A DNA stretch of 62,612 bases from Micromonospora wenchangensis (GTDB lineage: Bacteria > Actinomycetota > Actinomycetes > Mycobacteriales > Micromonosporaceae): the NCBI RefSeq assembly GCF_002210435.1, contig NZ_MZMV01000043.1, positions 1 through 62,612 on the forward strand, read 5' to 3'. The notes under the pieces were generated by a model. The model saw only the letters and a program-made list of their open reading frames with translations, ran no database searches and was not told the origin of the DNA. Made by a program: the position numbers and the translations under genes. Shown here piece after piece: positions 49,362 to 57,451 of the stretch. The first letter of the stretch is position 1, and every line of letters begins with the position of its first letter.

Positions 49362-49961
49362 ATGGCAAGGTGGCGACCGGATGCCCGCGAGCGGCTGCGG
49401 CAGGCGGCGCTCGAACTCTTCGCCGAGCAGGGCTTCGCCGCGACCACGGTGCCGGCGATCACCGCGCGGGCCGGACTGACGACGCGCACGTTCTTCCGGC
49501 ACTTCGCCGACAAGCGCGAGGTGCTCTTCGCGGACGAGGCCGAGATCGGTGCCTACGCCAAGCAGCTCATGGCCACGGCGTCCGCCGACGAACCGCTGGC
49601 GTTCATCGTCGCGGGCCTGCGCACGCTCGCCGAGACGTATTTCGAAGGTCGCAAGGATGACCTGCGGCAGCGGCGCGCCATCGTGGCGTCCGACCCGGGG
49701 CTGCGCGAACGCGACCAGCACAAGCGCGCGATGCTGGCCGAGGTGATGCGGGACGGCTTCCGGGCCGGCGGCCTCGATCCGCTGCGGGCCGACCTGCTCG
49801 CCGCGACGGCGGGAACCCTGATGTACGTGTCCGTCGCCGCATGGCTCGACACCGACGACGGTCGCCGGCTCGGCGACATCATCGACGCCGCACTCGCGAC
49901 CTTGCGGGCCGAGCTGGAAGGGCTGCCGACCTCGAACGGTCAGGTCGCTTCGGAAGGGTGA
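49362..49961 (+). CDS. TetR-family transcriptional regulator
   Basis: A 199-residue repressor. The N-terminal HTH is LFAEQGFAATTVPAITARAGLTTRTFFRHFADKREVLF (residues about 19-56), followed by an all-helical ligand domain. It appears leaderless: TACACT ends 6 nt before the ATG. The two palindromes upstream are probable autoregulatory operators that also control the divergent dehydrogenase-like gene. It is closely similar to the regulator at 58418 (MARW start, same TFFRHF recognition helix). Confidence 0.9.
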   Translation: MARWRPDARERLRQAALELFAEQGFAATTVPAITARAGLTTRTFFRHFADKREVLFADEAEIGAYAKQLMATASADEPLAFIVAGLRTLAETYFEGRKDDLRQRRAIVASDPGLRERDQHKRAMLAEVMRDGFRAGGLDPLRADLLAATAGTLMYVSVAAWLDTDDGRRLGDIIDAALATLRAELEGLPTSNGQVASEG

Positions 49962-50060
49962 GGCCGGCGCGAGCGGAACCGGCCCTGTCCGGGTGCCGCC
50001 CGCCGGGTCGAGGCGTCGCCGCGACCGTACGTCAGGTCGCGGCGACGCCCACCTCCACGG

Positions 50061-50504
50061 CTACCCCGTGACGGTGACCTGGTGCTCCGCACAGGCAGCG
50101 ATCAGCCTGGGGACCGCGGCGGCCAGGTTGACCTGCCGCAACTTCACCGTCTCCGGCGCGTCGCGCGGATCCTGCGCCCGTTGCGCCCGCTGCACCATGC
50201 CCACCGCGAAGACCCCTGCGGACCGCAGCTCCTCGTGCGCGGAGCGCTGGAACAACTCCCCCACCCGCCGCACCTCGTCATCAGACGCAACCTCGCCCTG
50301 CGCGGCCCGCACCACGAACCCGGCCGACCGGCAGGCCGTCACCCCCGGATCCTCATCCTCCCGGTCAGCGAGCTGCCGGTACGCCACCGCACCACCGCCA
50401 CCCAGAGCGAGCACCACCAGGGCCACCACCGACGGGATGACCCACCGACGTCGCCGCCGCGGCACCTCGACGGCTGACCCGGCCCCGGAGTGGTCGTCAG
50501 TCAC
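50061..50504 (-). CDS. Small single-pass membrane protein, hypothetical
   Basis: About 147 residues from GTG 50504, preceded by GAAAGGACG. An Arg-rich stretch (PRRRRRWV) is followed by one transmembrane helix (IPSVVALVVLALGGGGAVAY). The rest is probably an extracytoplasmic helical domain with two Cys (VTACRSAGF, IAACAEHQ). No known family recognised. It is divergent from the membrane-anchored NTPase gene, 183 nt away; a functional link is possible but unproven. Confidence 0.65.
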   Translation of the reverse strand: MTDDHSGAGSAVEVPRRRRRWVIPSVVALVVLALGGGGAVAYRQLADREDEDPGVTACRSAGFVVRAAQGEVASDDEVRRVGELFQRSAHEELRSAGVFAVGMVQRAQRAQDPRDAPETVKLRQVNLAAAVPRLIAACAEHQVTVTG

Positions 50505-50687
50505 CCGAACGTCCTTTCTCGACTGTCCCAGCACGAGGGCGGAAAACTACCACCTCGGCTCGCCCACTCTCCGACCGAGCCGAGTTCGCGACCGTTGCCG
50601 GCGCGAACACCGACGAGGCCCCGGAAAGCCCCGCTCTGCTCAGGGAAGTGCCCGACGAAACCACCGGATTTGATCCGACCGACCACA

Positions 50688-52988
50688 ATGCTGGTGGTGG
50701 CAGCATCCCTCAGCTCTCGCCAGGTTCGACTCCGGCGGGGCGGTGCCGTGGTCGTCGTGGTCACGCTGGTCGCCGTTGCCGTCGCCATCGCCCTGGACGA
50801 CAAGGTCCTCGCGACGGTCACCACCACGCTCGGCACGGTGACCGGCGTGCTCGGAGTCTGGCATTCGCTGCGACAGGGTGCGACGCAGGCGGCAGGGGGC
50901 GGGGCCAGCTCGGCTCGCCGATCGGTCACCGCTCCGACCGGCGATGCGCCCCGGGTGCTGCACGGGCGCGAGACCGAACTGGCCCGGCTACGGACGGCGC
51001 TGGCCCGTCCGGCAGGACGACTTCTAGTGTTGGCCGGCCTCGCCGGGGTCGGGAAGTCCGCGCTGGCGCTGGCCCTGCACGAGCACGCGGCCGCCCGGCG
51101 CGGCCGCAACGCCTGGTGGATCTCGGCGCGTACGCCGGAGACCTTCACCGACGGTCTCGTCCACGTCGCGGAGACTCTCGGCGCCTCCCCTGCCGACACG
51201 GACGAACTGGGGGCAGGCACCGCTCGGGCCCGGGACCTCTGGTGGGAACTGCTGTCCCGGGCGCGTCGCGGCTGGCTGCTGGTCATCGACGACGCCGACG
51301 AGCTTCGGGTGCTCGGCGCACTGGACGGCACCGGTTGGCTCCGGCCGAGCAGACGAGGGCTGGTCCTGGTCACCAGCCGCGTCAGCAGCGCGCACCTGTG
51401 GGAACGTACCGCCGAGGTGATCCGGCTCGGACCGCTCGCCGAAGGCCCGGCCTCGCGGATGCTGCTGGACCTCGCCGGCGGCGGTAGCGAGGCGGCGGCG
51501 CGCCGTCTCGCGTACCGCCTCGGCGGCCTACCGTTGGCGCTCAAGGTCGCCGGCAGCGCCGTCGCCTGGGAGTTCTCCCGATGGGAATCGCTCGCCGCCT
51601 ACGAGAGCGCGCTCGATTCCGGGGACGCGACCGGCCTGCTCCACGTGGACCGGGGTGCCGGCGGGCCCCCGGATCCGCGCCAGGTCCCGGCAACGACCTT
51701 CGAGCTGTCCCTGGCCAGCCTCGCCGAGGGGGGCCTGCCGCACGCGACGCCGCTGCTTCGGCTGCTGTCCTGCTACGCCCCGAACCTACCGATCCCGGTC
51801 GGTCTCCTCGCCTGCGAGACGGTCAACACGCTGCTCGGCGGCCCGGCGGACGAAGCAGGCCGACAGCGGCACCTCCACACCGCGCTTCGCGGGCTGGCGC
51901 AATTGAGCCTCATCACCGAAGGACGTCCTGACCGGAACGGAGCATGGACACGGACGGCGTCGTTGCATCCGCTGGTGAGCGAAGCCAGCCGCAGCCGGGC
52001 GGTGGGTGCACCGCACCAGGTGGCCGTGGAAGCAGTCGTCGCGGCACTCGATCCGCTCCGCTCCGACGACAGTCGCACCTGGCCACTGGCCGCCGTCGTC
52101 AGCCCACACGTCCGGCAGCTACTCGACACGAGTCTGGCCTACCTCGACGAGGAACACCTCGCGGCGTTGCTCGACGTCGCAGCCCGGCTCGTGGCAGCCG
52201 CAGCCTGGAGCGGTGCAGGCGATGCCAGCGGACAACTCGCCTCCCATGCGCTCGCCCGCGTCACTCCCCTGCCCGAAGACCATCCCTCGCGCCTGAACCT
52301 CCGAGCGGAGCTGGCCTGGGCCACCGGCCGCAACGGCGACTGGAACGCCGCCCGCACCATGCTGGCCGCGCTGCTGCGGACCTGGGAGAGCCAAGCGGAC
52401 CCGCCGCCGCTGAACGTGCTGGACGTTCGGCACAAGCTCGCCTGGTCGATCGGGCAGACCGGCGACTGGGACTCGGCACGAGCGGGACTGACCGCGGTCG
52501 GCGAAGCACGTCGACGCCTGCTGGGTGCCGACCATCCGGACACGCTGCACACCCGGTGCTGCCTCGCCTGGGCGACATGGCGTACCGGATCACCCGCCGA
52601 GGCCGAGGCCGAGTACAGGAGGGTGATCGCGGACCGCCGGGCGGTGCTCGGCGACGACCACGTGGAGGTCCTCGACGCCTATCATTCCCTCGCCGAGGGC
52701 TACGTGCTCGACGACCGTCACGAGGAAGCCGAGGCGGTGTTGCGCATGGTCGTCGCCGGTCGTGTCCGCCTGCTGGGCCCCGAGCATCCGGAGACCCTCG
52801 ACAGTTGCCCCCGCTACTGGCTCGGGCGCGCCTTGCAGGGCCAGGGACGGCACGTCGAGGCCGCCGACGTACTCCGGAGGCTGCTCCAGGAGCAGACCCG
52901 GTGGTTCGGCGTCGACCATCCGGCGACAGTAGCCACCCGAGCGCGCCTGACCGGCCACCTCGGACCGGACGCGATCGACGCCCTGTGA
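50688..52988 (+). CDS. Membrane-anchored STAND-type NTPase with TPR repeats
   Basis: A protein of about 766 residues. The N-terminus has a helix GGAVVVVVTLVAVAVAIAL and a second hydrophobic stretch (VTTTLGTVTGVLGVW), then a linker. The NB-ARC/STAND module has P-loop GLAGVGKSALA, Walker B LLVIDDAD, a sensor region LVTSRVSS and GLPLALKVAGSAV. The C-terminal half (about 540-760) is TPR-like, with repeated LAWATGRNGDWNAAR, LAWSIGQTGDWDSAR and LAWATWRTGSPAEAE units of about 42-45 residues. The start at ATG 50688 is uncertain. STAND proteins switch on binding a ligand or partner; signalling or defence is plausible but no effector domain is recognised. Confidence 0.75.
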   Translation: MLVVAASLSSRQVRLRRGGAVVVVVTLVAVAVAIALDDKVLATVTTTLGTVTGVLGVWHSLRQGATQAAGGGASSARRSVTAPTGDAPRVLHGRETELARLRTALARPAGRLLVLAGLAGVGKSALALALHEHAAARRGRNAWWISARTPETFTDGLVHVAETLGASPADTDELGAGTARARDLWWELLSRARRGWLLVIDDADELRVLGALDGTGWLRPSRRGLVLVTSRVSSAHLWERTAEVIRLGPLAEGPASRMLLDLAGGGSEAAARRLAYRLGGLPLALKVAGSAVAWEFSRWESLAAYESALDSGDATGLLHVDRGAGGPPDPRQVPATTFELSLASLAEGGLPHATPLLRLLSCYAPNLPIPVGLLACETVNTLLGGPADEAGRQRHLHTALRGLAQLSLITEGRPDRNGAWTRTASLHPLVSEASRSRAVGAPHQVAVEAVVAALDPLRSDDSRTWPLAAVVSPHVRQLLDTSLAYLDEEHLAALLDVAARLVAAAAWSGAGDASGQLASHALARVTPLPEDHPSRLNLRAELAWATGRNGDWNAARTMLAALLRTWESQADPPPLNVLDVRHKLAWSIGQTGDWDSARAGLTAVGEARRRLLGADHPDTLHTRCCLAWATWRTGSPAEAEAEYRRVIADRRAVLGDDHVEVLDAYHSLAEGYVLDDRHEEAEAVLRMVVAGRVRLLGPEHPETLDSCPRYWLGRALQGQGRHVEAADVLRRLLQEQTRWFGVDHPATVATRARLTGHLGPDAIDAL

Positions 52989-53037
52989 CCACCCGGCACC
53001 GTCCGACGCCCTCCGCGGCCCGAGCGGTGATGCGAGG

Positions 53038-53520
53038 ATGACGGCCGTGGTGAGCATCGATTCGTTGACTGAACGTGACCGCGAAGAGTGGGAGGGTTTG
53101 ACCCGCCGTTTCCACGCGCACTGGGCGGGCCGGCCGGGTCGACCCGCGACCGAGGTCGACGACGAGGGCTACGAACGGACGTGGCGGCGCCTTGTGGACG
53201 GCGAGGAGATCCGAGGCATCTGCGCGCGGCGCGACGGTGAGATGGTGGGCATCGCGCACTACCTGTTCCACGCCGCCGTCTGGGGCGCCGGGAGGTGCTA
53301 CCTGGCGGAATTGTTCGTGGAGCCGCGGGCACGACGGCGAGGTATCGCAACGGAAATGATCAGATGGGTGGCCCGGGATGCCGAGAGGCACGGCACCCCA
53401 CGCCTGTACTGGAACACGGAGATCGATGCCGAGGCCCGCTCCCTGTACGACAGGGTCGCCGTCTTCCAGGGCTACATCCTGTACAACTACTCGCGAGCTG
53501 CGACCACCGCCACGACGTGA
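53038..53520 (+). CDS. GNAT-family N-acetyltransferase
   Basis: A 160-residue acetyltransferase. CYLAELFVEPRARRRGIATEMIRWV contains the acetyl-CoA pyrophosphate loop (RRRGIA) after the conserved beta-4 strand. YWNTEIDAEARSLYDRV matches the C-terminal GNAT motif. It transfers acetyl from acetyl-CoA to an amine; substrate unknown. The start is ATG 53038, with GTG codons shortly after as alternatives. Confidence 0.85.
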   Translation: MTAVVSIDSLTERDREEWEGLTRRFHAHWAGRPGRPATEVDDEGYERTWRRLVDGEEIRGICARRDGEMVGIAHYLFHAAVWGAGRCYLAELFVEPRARRRGIATEMIRWVARDAERHGTPRLYWNTEIDAEARSLYDRVAVFQGYILYNYSRAATTATT

Positions 53521-53614
53521 CCGATGTCCGGTCGGATTGCGGATGTCGACCCCCGACGGGACCGTCTGCGGATTGACCACCTGCGCAGTCGTCGGCGCCG
53601 GTGGTCGAGGGGGT

Positions 53615-54178
53615 TCAGGCGGTCCACGGGGTGTCGGGGGCCGGCCTGATGCCGTAGTCGGCGAGCCAGCCGAGCAGGTCCTCGCGGTGGGCGTGGACGA
53701 GTGAGCCACCGGTGAACCGGGGGTCGTCGGTGACCTCGGCGACGATCTGCGGGGGTGGGAGGAACGAGCGTGCCGCCGCGTCGGTGGTGAACTCGGCCTC
53801 GGCCAGGACCAGACCGTGCAGGGGCGGGTCGAAGATGTCGATGCCCAGCGGCGGGACGCTCAGCCGGGTCTTGGACAGCGTCGCGGCGGGCAGGCGGGCG
53901 AGCAGTTCGTACTCGGCCGGGGACAGGTAGACGCTCGTGATCAGCCCCTGGATGTGGCCCGGCCGGGCGGCGGGCACCTTCTGGGTGAGCTTGAACTCGC
54001 GGGATCCGTCGGTGAGGCTCTCGGAACGCCTGAGGCGCAGCCGGGTGCCGGCCAGGTACCGGTCGGTGATGCGACGGCTGGCGGTGACCGGGGCCGGCGG
54101 CGGCGGTCCGGCCAGCAGGAACCGCCGCTCCCGCTCGATGCGCGCGTACTTCTCCTCGCGGACCGGCTCGGCTGTCAT
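53615..54178 (-). CDS. CYTH-domain protein (triphosphate tunnel family)
   Basis: A protein of about 187 residues. KYARIERERRFLL is the ExExK-type N-terminal motif of CYTH proteins, and TDRYLAGTRLRLRRSES and REFKLTQKV continue the basic tunnel strands. FTTDAAARSFLPP may be a late acidic strand element. Family members bind inorganic triphosphate, act as triphosphatases or, rarely, adenylate cyclases. ATG 54178 precedes the domain closely; GTG 54199 is an alternative. It lies downstream of a strong terminator, so it has its own promoter. Confidence 0.8.
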   Translation of the reverse strand: MTAEPVREEKYARIERERRFLLAGPPPPAPVTASRRITDRYLAGTRLRLRRSESLTDGSREFKLTQKVPAARPGHIQGLITSVYLSPAEYELLARLPAATLSKTRLSVPPLGIDIFDPPLHGLVLAEAEFTTDAAARSFLPPPQIVAEVTDDPRFTGGSLVHAHREDLLGWLADYGIRPAPDTPWTA

Positions 54179-54264
54179 CGGGCCCCATTCCAGCACCAAG
54201 CGGTGCTCATCGTGAGCATGAGGGTCCGGCGGTCACGGAGTAGCTGCGGCCGCAGCGCGAGTCC

Positions 54265-54299
54265 GTCCGGCGTACGCGCGGGTCGCGCGTACGCCGGAC
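54265..54299 (-). terminator. Very strong hairpin terminator
   Basis: GTCCGGCGTACGCGC, a 5-nt loop, then GCGCGTACGCCGGAC: a perfect 15-bp stem 12 nt after the stop of the small secreted protein gene on the minus strand, without a U-tract. It separates that gene from the CYTH gene. Confidence 0.8.
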
Positions 54300-54310
54300 G
54301 TTGGACGGCT

Positions 54311-54655
54311 CTACTGCCAGGCGCCGCTGCGGCAGATGAACTGGGTGGTGCCGCTGTACTGGGTGGTGCCCCCGTCGACGTAGCTGTAGCTGGCCCGCAC
54401 CGGGTGGCCGAGGTTGCTGGCCGGGCAGGTGGCGAAGAGGGTCGGCCCGGCGGTCGTGAAGGTGCCGACGCTGCCGGAGTACCAGGTGATGCTCCAGGTC
54501 GTCGTGCCGGTGCTGCTGCCGTCGCAGTAGAACTGCGACGCGCCGGACTCGCAGAAGGGCGCCGGGGCGGCGGCGAGGGCCGGCGTGGCCCCGGCGGCCA
54601 CGAGGCCCAGGGCGGCAAGCGCGGATGTGGCCAGGGCCGTGACGGTGGTACGCAT
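54311..54655 (-). CDS. Small secreted four-cysteine protein, hypothetical
   Basis: 114 residues from ATG 54655, with an excellent ribosome site (GGGAGG, 6 nt). Residues 1-29 are a signal peptide (TALATSALAALGLVAAG, ending ALAA). The mature part of about 85 residues is rich in Thr, Ser, Gly and aromatic residues. It has four Cys (FCESG, FYCDG, ATCPAS, FICRSG), which could form two disulfides around a small beta domain. No family recognised; an extracellular binding or enzyme-inhibitor role is a guess. It has its own terminator. Confidence 0.75.
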   Translation of the reverse strand: MRTTVTALATSALAALGLVAAGATPALAAAPAPFCESGASQFYCDGSSTGTTTWSITWYSGSVGTFTTAGPTLFATCPASNLGHPVRASYSYVDGGTTQYSGTTQFICRSGAWQ

Positions 54656-54728
54656 GGAAATCCTCCCAACGTAGCCGGGTAACGACTGAGCGCGACGTCA
54701 GCCTAACCGCTGCATCGACGTACCCGAA

Positions 54729-55373
54729 TTAGCTGTTCGGTCGGTCAGGCACCCGTCGTAGCCAGCGGTCGTGGTGCACCGCCTCGGCGAGGGGCCGGCG
54801 TCGCCGCCACCTGTGCCGTTCCAGGTCGGGCACGGTCTCCAGGTGGCTGACCGGCCCGACGCAGAGCCAGGCCACCGGCCGGATGCCGGCCGGCACACCC
54901 AGCAGTTCGGCCAGGAACGACTCCCGGTAGAAGGACACCCACCCGACGCCCAGCCCCTCGGCGGTGGCGGCGAGCCAGAGGTTCTGGATGGCCAGGCAGA
55001 CCGAGTAGAGGCCCGCGTCGGCGATGGCGTGCCGCCCGAGCACCGCCGGGCCCCCGCGCTGCGGGTCGTACGTGACGACGATGGACAGCGTCGACTCCAG
55101 CACCCCGTCGATCTTGATGCGCGCGAACCGTTCGGCCGCGGCACCGTCCAGGGTGGCGGCGAACGTGGCCCGCTCGGCCTGCACGTGCCGGTGGAACCGA
55201 CGACCGACGGCAGGGTCCCGCACCAGGACGAAGTCCCACGGCTGTGAATTGCCGACGCTGGGCGCGGCGTGCGCGGCGTCGAGGATCCGGTGCAGGGTGT
55301 CGGCCGGCACCGGCTCCCCGGTGAACTCGGCCCGGACGTCCCGGCGGCGGTGGATGGCGTCGTAGAGTTCCAC
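54729..55373 (-). CDS. bluB: 5,6-dimethylbenzimidazole synthase BluB
   Basis: A 214-residue member of the nitroreductase fold. ELYDAIHRRRDVRAEFTGEPVP, AAHAAPSVGNSQPWDFVLVRD and GLGVGWVSFYRE are characteristic BluB motifs. The enzyme cleaves FMNH2 with oxygen to make the lower ligand base of cobalamin. GTG 55373 follows GGGAG at 7 nt. A cobalamin riboswitch lies directly upstream on the same strand, which strongly supports the assignment and indicates feedback control by B12. Confidence 0.9.
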   Translation of the reverse strand: MELYDAIHRRRDVRAEFTGEPVPADTLHRILDAAHAAPSVGNSQPWDFVLVRDPAVGRRFHRHVQAERATFAATLDGAAAERFARIKIDGVLESTLSIVVTYDPQRGGPAVLGRHAIADAGLYSVCLAIQNLWLAATAEGLGVGWVSFYRESFLAELLGVPAGIRPVAWLCVGPVSHLETVPDLERHRWRRRRPLAEAVHHDRWLRRVPDRPNS

Positions 55374-55395
55374 AGGCAGGCTCCCGCTGCGCTCG

Positions 55396-55416
55396 GCCCA
55401 CCCCCGACGGGTGGGC
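55396..55416 (-). promoter_or_regulatory. Hairpin between riboswitch and bluB, probable expression platform
   Basis: GCCCACCC and GGGTGGGC form an 8-bp stem about 8 nt downstream of the aptamer and 23 nt before the GTG. Without a U-tract it may act by intrinsic termination or by changing access to the GGGAG ribosome site. Confidence 0.5.
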
Positions 55417-55423
55417 GCTCGAC

Positions 55424-55595
55424 GCGAGGCCGGTCTTCGGACTCCCGGATCAACGCCGACCCGTCCGCCTTCCCAGCCGTACGGCCAGTGGCTGCGCTCC
55501 TCGCGCCTGGACGGTCGCTCCCCGGTCACCGCGGCGGGCCCGTGCCGGATTCACACCGGCTTCCCGATTCTCCCCGCACCCGCGGGGCACCTCGC
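55424..55595 (-). ncRNA. Cobalamin riboswitch
   Basis: On the minus strand the conserved core CCGGTGTGAATCCGG (55559-55545) is followed by the ACGGGCCCGCC run, then AGCCACTGGC (55493-55484) and GGGAAGGCGG. The outer stem P1 pairs GCGAGG (55595-55590) with CCTCGC (55429-55424). These are the hallmarks of the adenosylcobalamin-type aptamer. It sits about 50 nt upstream of bluB. Confidence 0.9.
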
Positions 55596-55720
55596 ACGAT
55601 CGTGCCGCCGCCGATGCTACCGGTGGATCACGTACCTCGTGCCCGAGGTGGTCGCCGGATACGGCCCGACCCGGCAGCCGGGTGGCGGTGAGCCCGGGCC
55701 GCTGACGCCGGCCTCGGCGC

Positions 55721-56611
55721 TCACCGGGCGGCGGTCAGACGGCGACGGTTCCCGGTCGGGTAGTGCCTGCGCAGGTCGGAGGTCGTCATCCGGTCGAGCA
55801 TCCGGTCGGGGAGGATGCGGGAGGCCCGGACGAGGAAGGCAGCCGTCGCGCCGATGGTGTAGCGGGTGCGGGGCCTGCGGTCGGTCACCGCCGCGGCGAT
55901 CCGTTTCGCGGCGACGGTGGAGGTCACCCCGGCCCTGGTGAACGCCGCCACGTGGGAGGGTATCGCCTGCATCAGGGCGCCGTAGCGTTCGTTCTGCTCG
56001 GGGGTCATCGTGTCGTCGAGGCGGCCGAGGGCGGCGAGGCCGACGCGGGACATCTCGGTTTTGACGCCGCCCGGTTCGACCACCACCACCTGCACGCCGT
56101 GGGGGGCCAGTTCGTTGCGCAGCGCGTCGCTCATCGCCTCCATCGCGAACTTGCTGGCGGCGTACGGCCCGTAGCCGGCCATGGAGATCCTGCCGTTGAG
56201 GGAGCTGATGTTGACGACGCGTCCCCTGCCGCGCAGCAGCGCGGGAAGCAGGGCCTGGGTGACGGCGACGTGGCCGAAGAGGTTCACCTCGAAGATGCGC
56301 CGCCATTCGTGCAACGGCATCACCTCGACCGGGCCGGCGCCGGGGACGCCGGCGTTGTTGACCAGCGCCCGCAGCGGCAGCGGATCCCGCTCGACCCGTG
56401 CGGCGAGCGCGGTGACGTGGTCGGGGTCGGTGATGTCGAGGATCACCGGCTCGATGCGGTCGGCCCGCAGGGGTGTGGCGTCGCTGTCGCGCCGTACGCC
56501 GGCGAGGACGTGGAAGCCGCGGCGGGCCAGTTCCCGCGCGGTGGCCGCGCACATGCCGGTCGACGCCCCGGTCACGACCACGAGTTCCCGAGTTTCAGTT
56601 GACGTTGTCAT
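55721..56611 (-). CDS. Short-chain dehydrogenase/reductase
   Basis: A 296-residue SDR. VVTGASTGMCAATARELA is the cofactor motif (the last Gly replaced by Cys), NNAG is present, and the active site is Ser (INISS-like VNISSLNG), Tyr and Lys in YGPYAASKFA. The length and RYTIGATAAFLVRASRILPDRMLDRM tail resemble classical SDRs acting on lipophilic substrates. ATG 56611 lies inside a 17-bp inverted-repeat arm. CAGACT ends 6 nt upstream, so the gene may be leaderless. It is divergent from a TetR gene that probably represses it. Confidence 0.85.
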   Translation of the reverse strand: MTTSTETRELVVVTGASTGMCAATARELARRGFHVLAGVRRDSDATPLRADRIEPVILDITDPDHVTALAARVERDPLPLRALVNNAGVPGAGPVEVMPLHEWRRIFEVNLFGHVAVTQALLPALLRGRGRVVNISSLNGRISMAGYGPYAASKFAMEAMSDALRNELAPHGVQVVVVEPGGVKTEMSRVGLAALGRLDDTMTPEQNERYGALMQAIPSHVAAFTRAGVTSTVAAKRIAAAVTDRRPRTRYTIGATAAFLVRASRILPDRMLDRMTTSDLRRHYPTGNRRRLTAAR

Positions 56612-56647
56612 CTCTCTAGTCTGCGCCATTGAGATGACAACGTCAAC
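56598..56647. repeat. 17-bp perfect inverted repeat spanning the SDR start (TetR operators)
   Basis: GTTGACGTTGTCATCTC (56598-56614) and GAGATGACAACGTCAAC (56631-56647) are perfect reverse complements separated by 16 nt. Each arm contains the palindrome TGAC-AAC-GTCA and so looks like a TetR half or full site. The left arm includes the SDR start codon and the right arm lies before the TetR gene. Similarity to the SDR 5' end continues imperfectly beyond the right arm. Confidence 0.7.
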
Positions 56648-56696
56648 CGAAGGAAGGGACCTGGTCCTCACCAGCGGACTAGCATCGTCCGCGTGA
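56634..56696 (+). CDS. 20-residue upstream frame mirroring the SDR N-terminus (possible remnant)
   Basis: ATG 56634 opens a 20-codon frame reading MTTSTEGRDLVL, very like the SDR start MTTSTETRELVV on the other strand. It ends in a GTGA overlap with the TetR start. It is either the decayed start of a second, inverted SDR copy or a by-product of operator duplication. It has no ribosome site of its own, so expression is doubtful. Confidence 0.25.
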   Translation: MTTSTEGRDLVLTSGLASSA

Positions 56697-57280
56697 CCAG
56701 CCGCGCCGAATCAGCCGCCGCCACCCGCCGCGCGCTGCTCGAAGCGGCCGCTGAGCTGCTCGATTCCGGTGGCCTCGACGCGGTGACGCTGCGTGCGGTG
56801 GGAGCCCGCGCCGGAGTGACCCGTGGCGCGCCCTACCGGCACTTCCTCGACAAGGAGAGCCTGCTGATCGCCGTCGGAACCCGGGCGTGGGACACGCTCG
56901 GCGACCGCATGCAGGCTCTTCGCGCGGAACCGGGCCTGTCCGCCGCCGAGAAGATCCGGGGCGGCCTCCTCGCGCTCATAGACGTCGGCCGCTTCCAGCC
57001 ACACCTCTACCAGCTCATGTTCAGCAACCCGCCCGGCGACCCCACCGCGCTCGCCCGGGCCGCCCAGCGAAGCCAGACCGAGTTCCTGGCCGTCGTCGCC
57101 GACCTGGTGGGCGAGCAGGATGCCCGCCGGTACGCGGCCCTGCTCATCAGCAGCGCGAACGGGATCGCCGGCCTGGAGGCCAGTGGCCAGCTCGCCGACC
57201 CGAAGTGGGGAGGCGTCTGCGCCGAGGACCTCACCGACACCCTCGTCGAGATGGTCGCCGCCACGAGCCGGCACACCTGA
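56693..57280 (+). CDS. TetR-family transcriptional regulator
   Basis: A 195-residue repressor. The HTH is LDAVTLRAVGARAGVTRGAPYRHFLDKESLLIAV (about 28-62). The C-terminal ligand domain contains LYQLMFSNPPGDP, typical of the TetR_C_33/WHG-type group. GTG 56693 has TAGCAT ending 7 nt upstream and no ribosome site, so it is probably leaderless. The inverted repeat at 56598-56647 is its likely operator and the divergent SDR its likely target. Confidence 0.9.
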   Translation: MTSRAESAAATRRALLEAAAELLDSGGLDAVTLRAVGARAGVTRGAPYRHFLDKESLLIAVGTRAWDTLGDRMQALRAEPGLSAAEKIRGGLLALIDVGRFQPHLYQLMFSNPPGDPTALARAAQRSQTEFLAVVADLVGEQDARRYAALLISSANGIAGLEASGQLADPKWGGVCAEDLTDTLVEMVAATSRHT

Positions 57281-57375
57281 CCGGCGGGCGGCGGACCCGA
57301 CGACCCGGGACGCCGGCTGCACGATCGCGTCGGCGTGGCCGGGAAGCGTCGGCAGGGCGGGCCAGACGGTCAGTG

Positions 57376-57408
57376 CCGGGCCGGCCGGCACCAGCAGCGC
57401 CGGCCCGG
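57376..57408. terminator. Bidirectional hairpin terminator
   Basis: CCGGGCCGGC, a 13-nt loop, then GCCGGCCCGG: a 10-bp perfect stem between the convergent TetR and epimerase-like genes. Confidence 0.6.
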
Positions 57409-57451
57409 CCGGGGGCGGCCGGCGTCGGCGCCGCGGGTGGAGGGCAACCGG

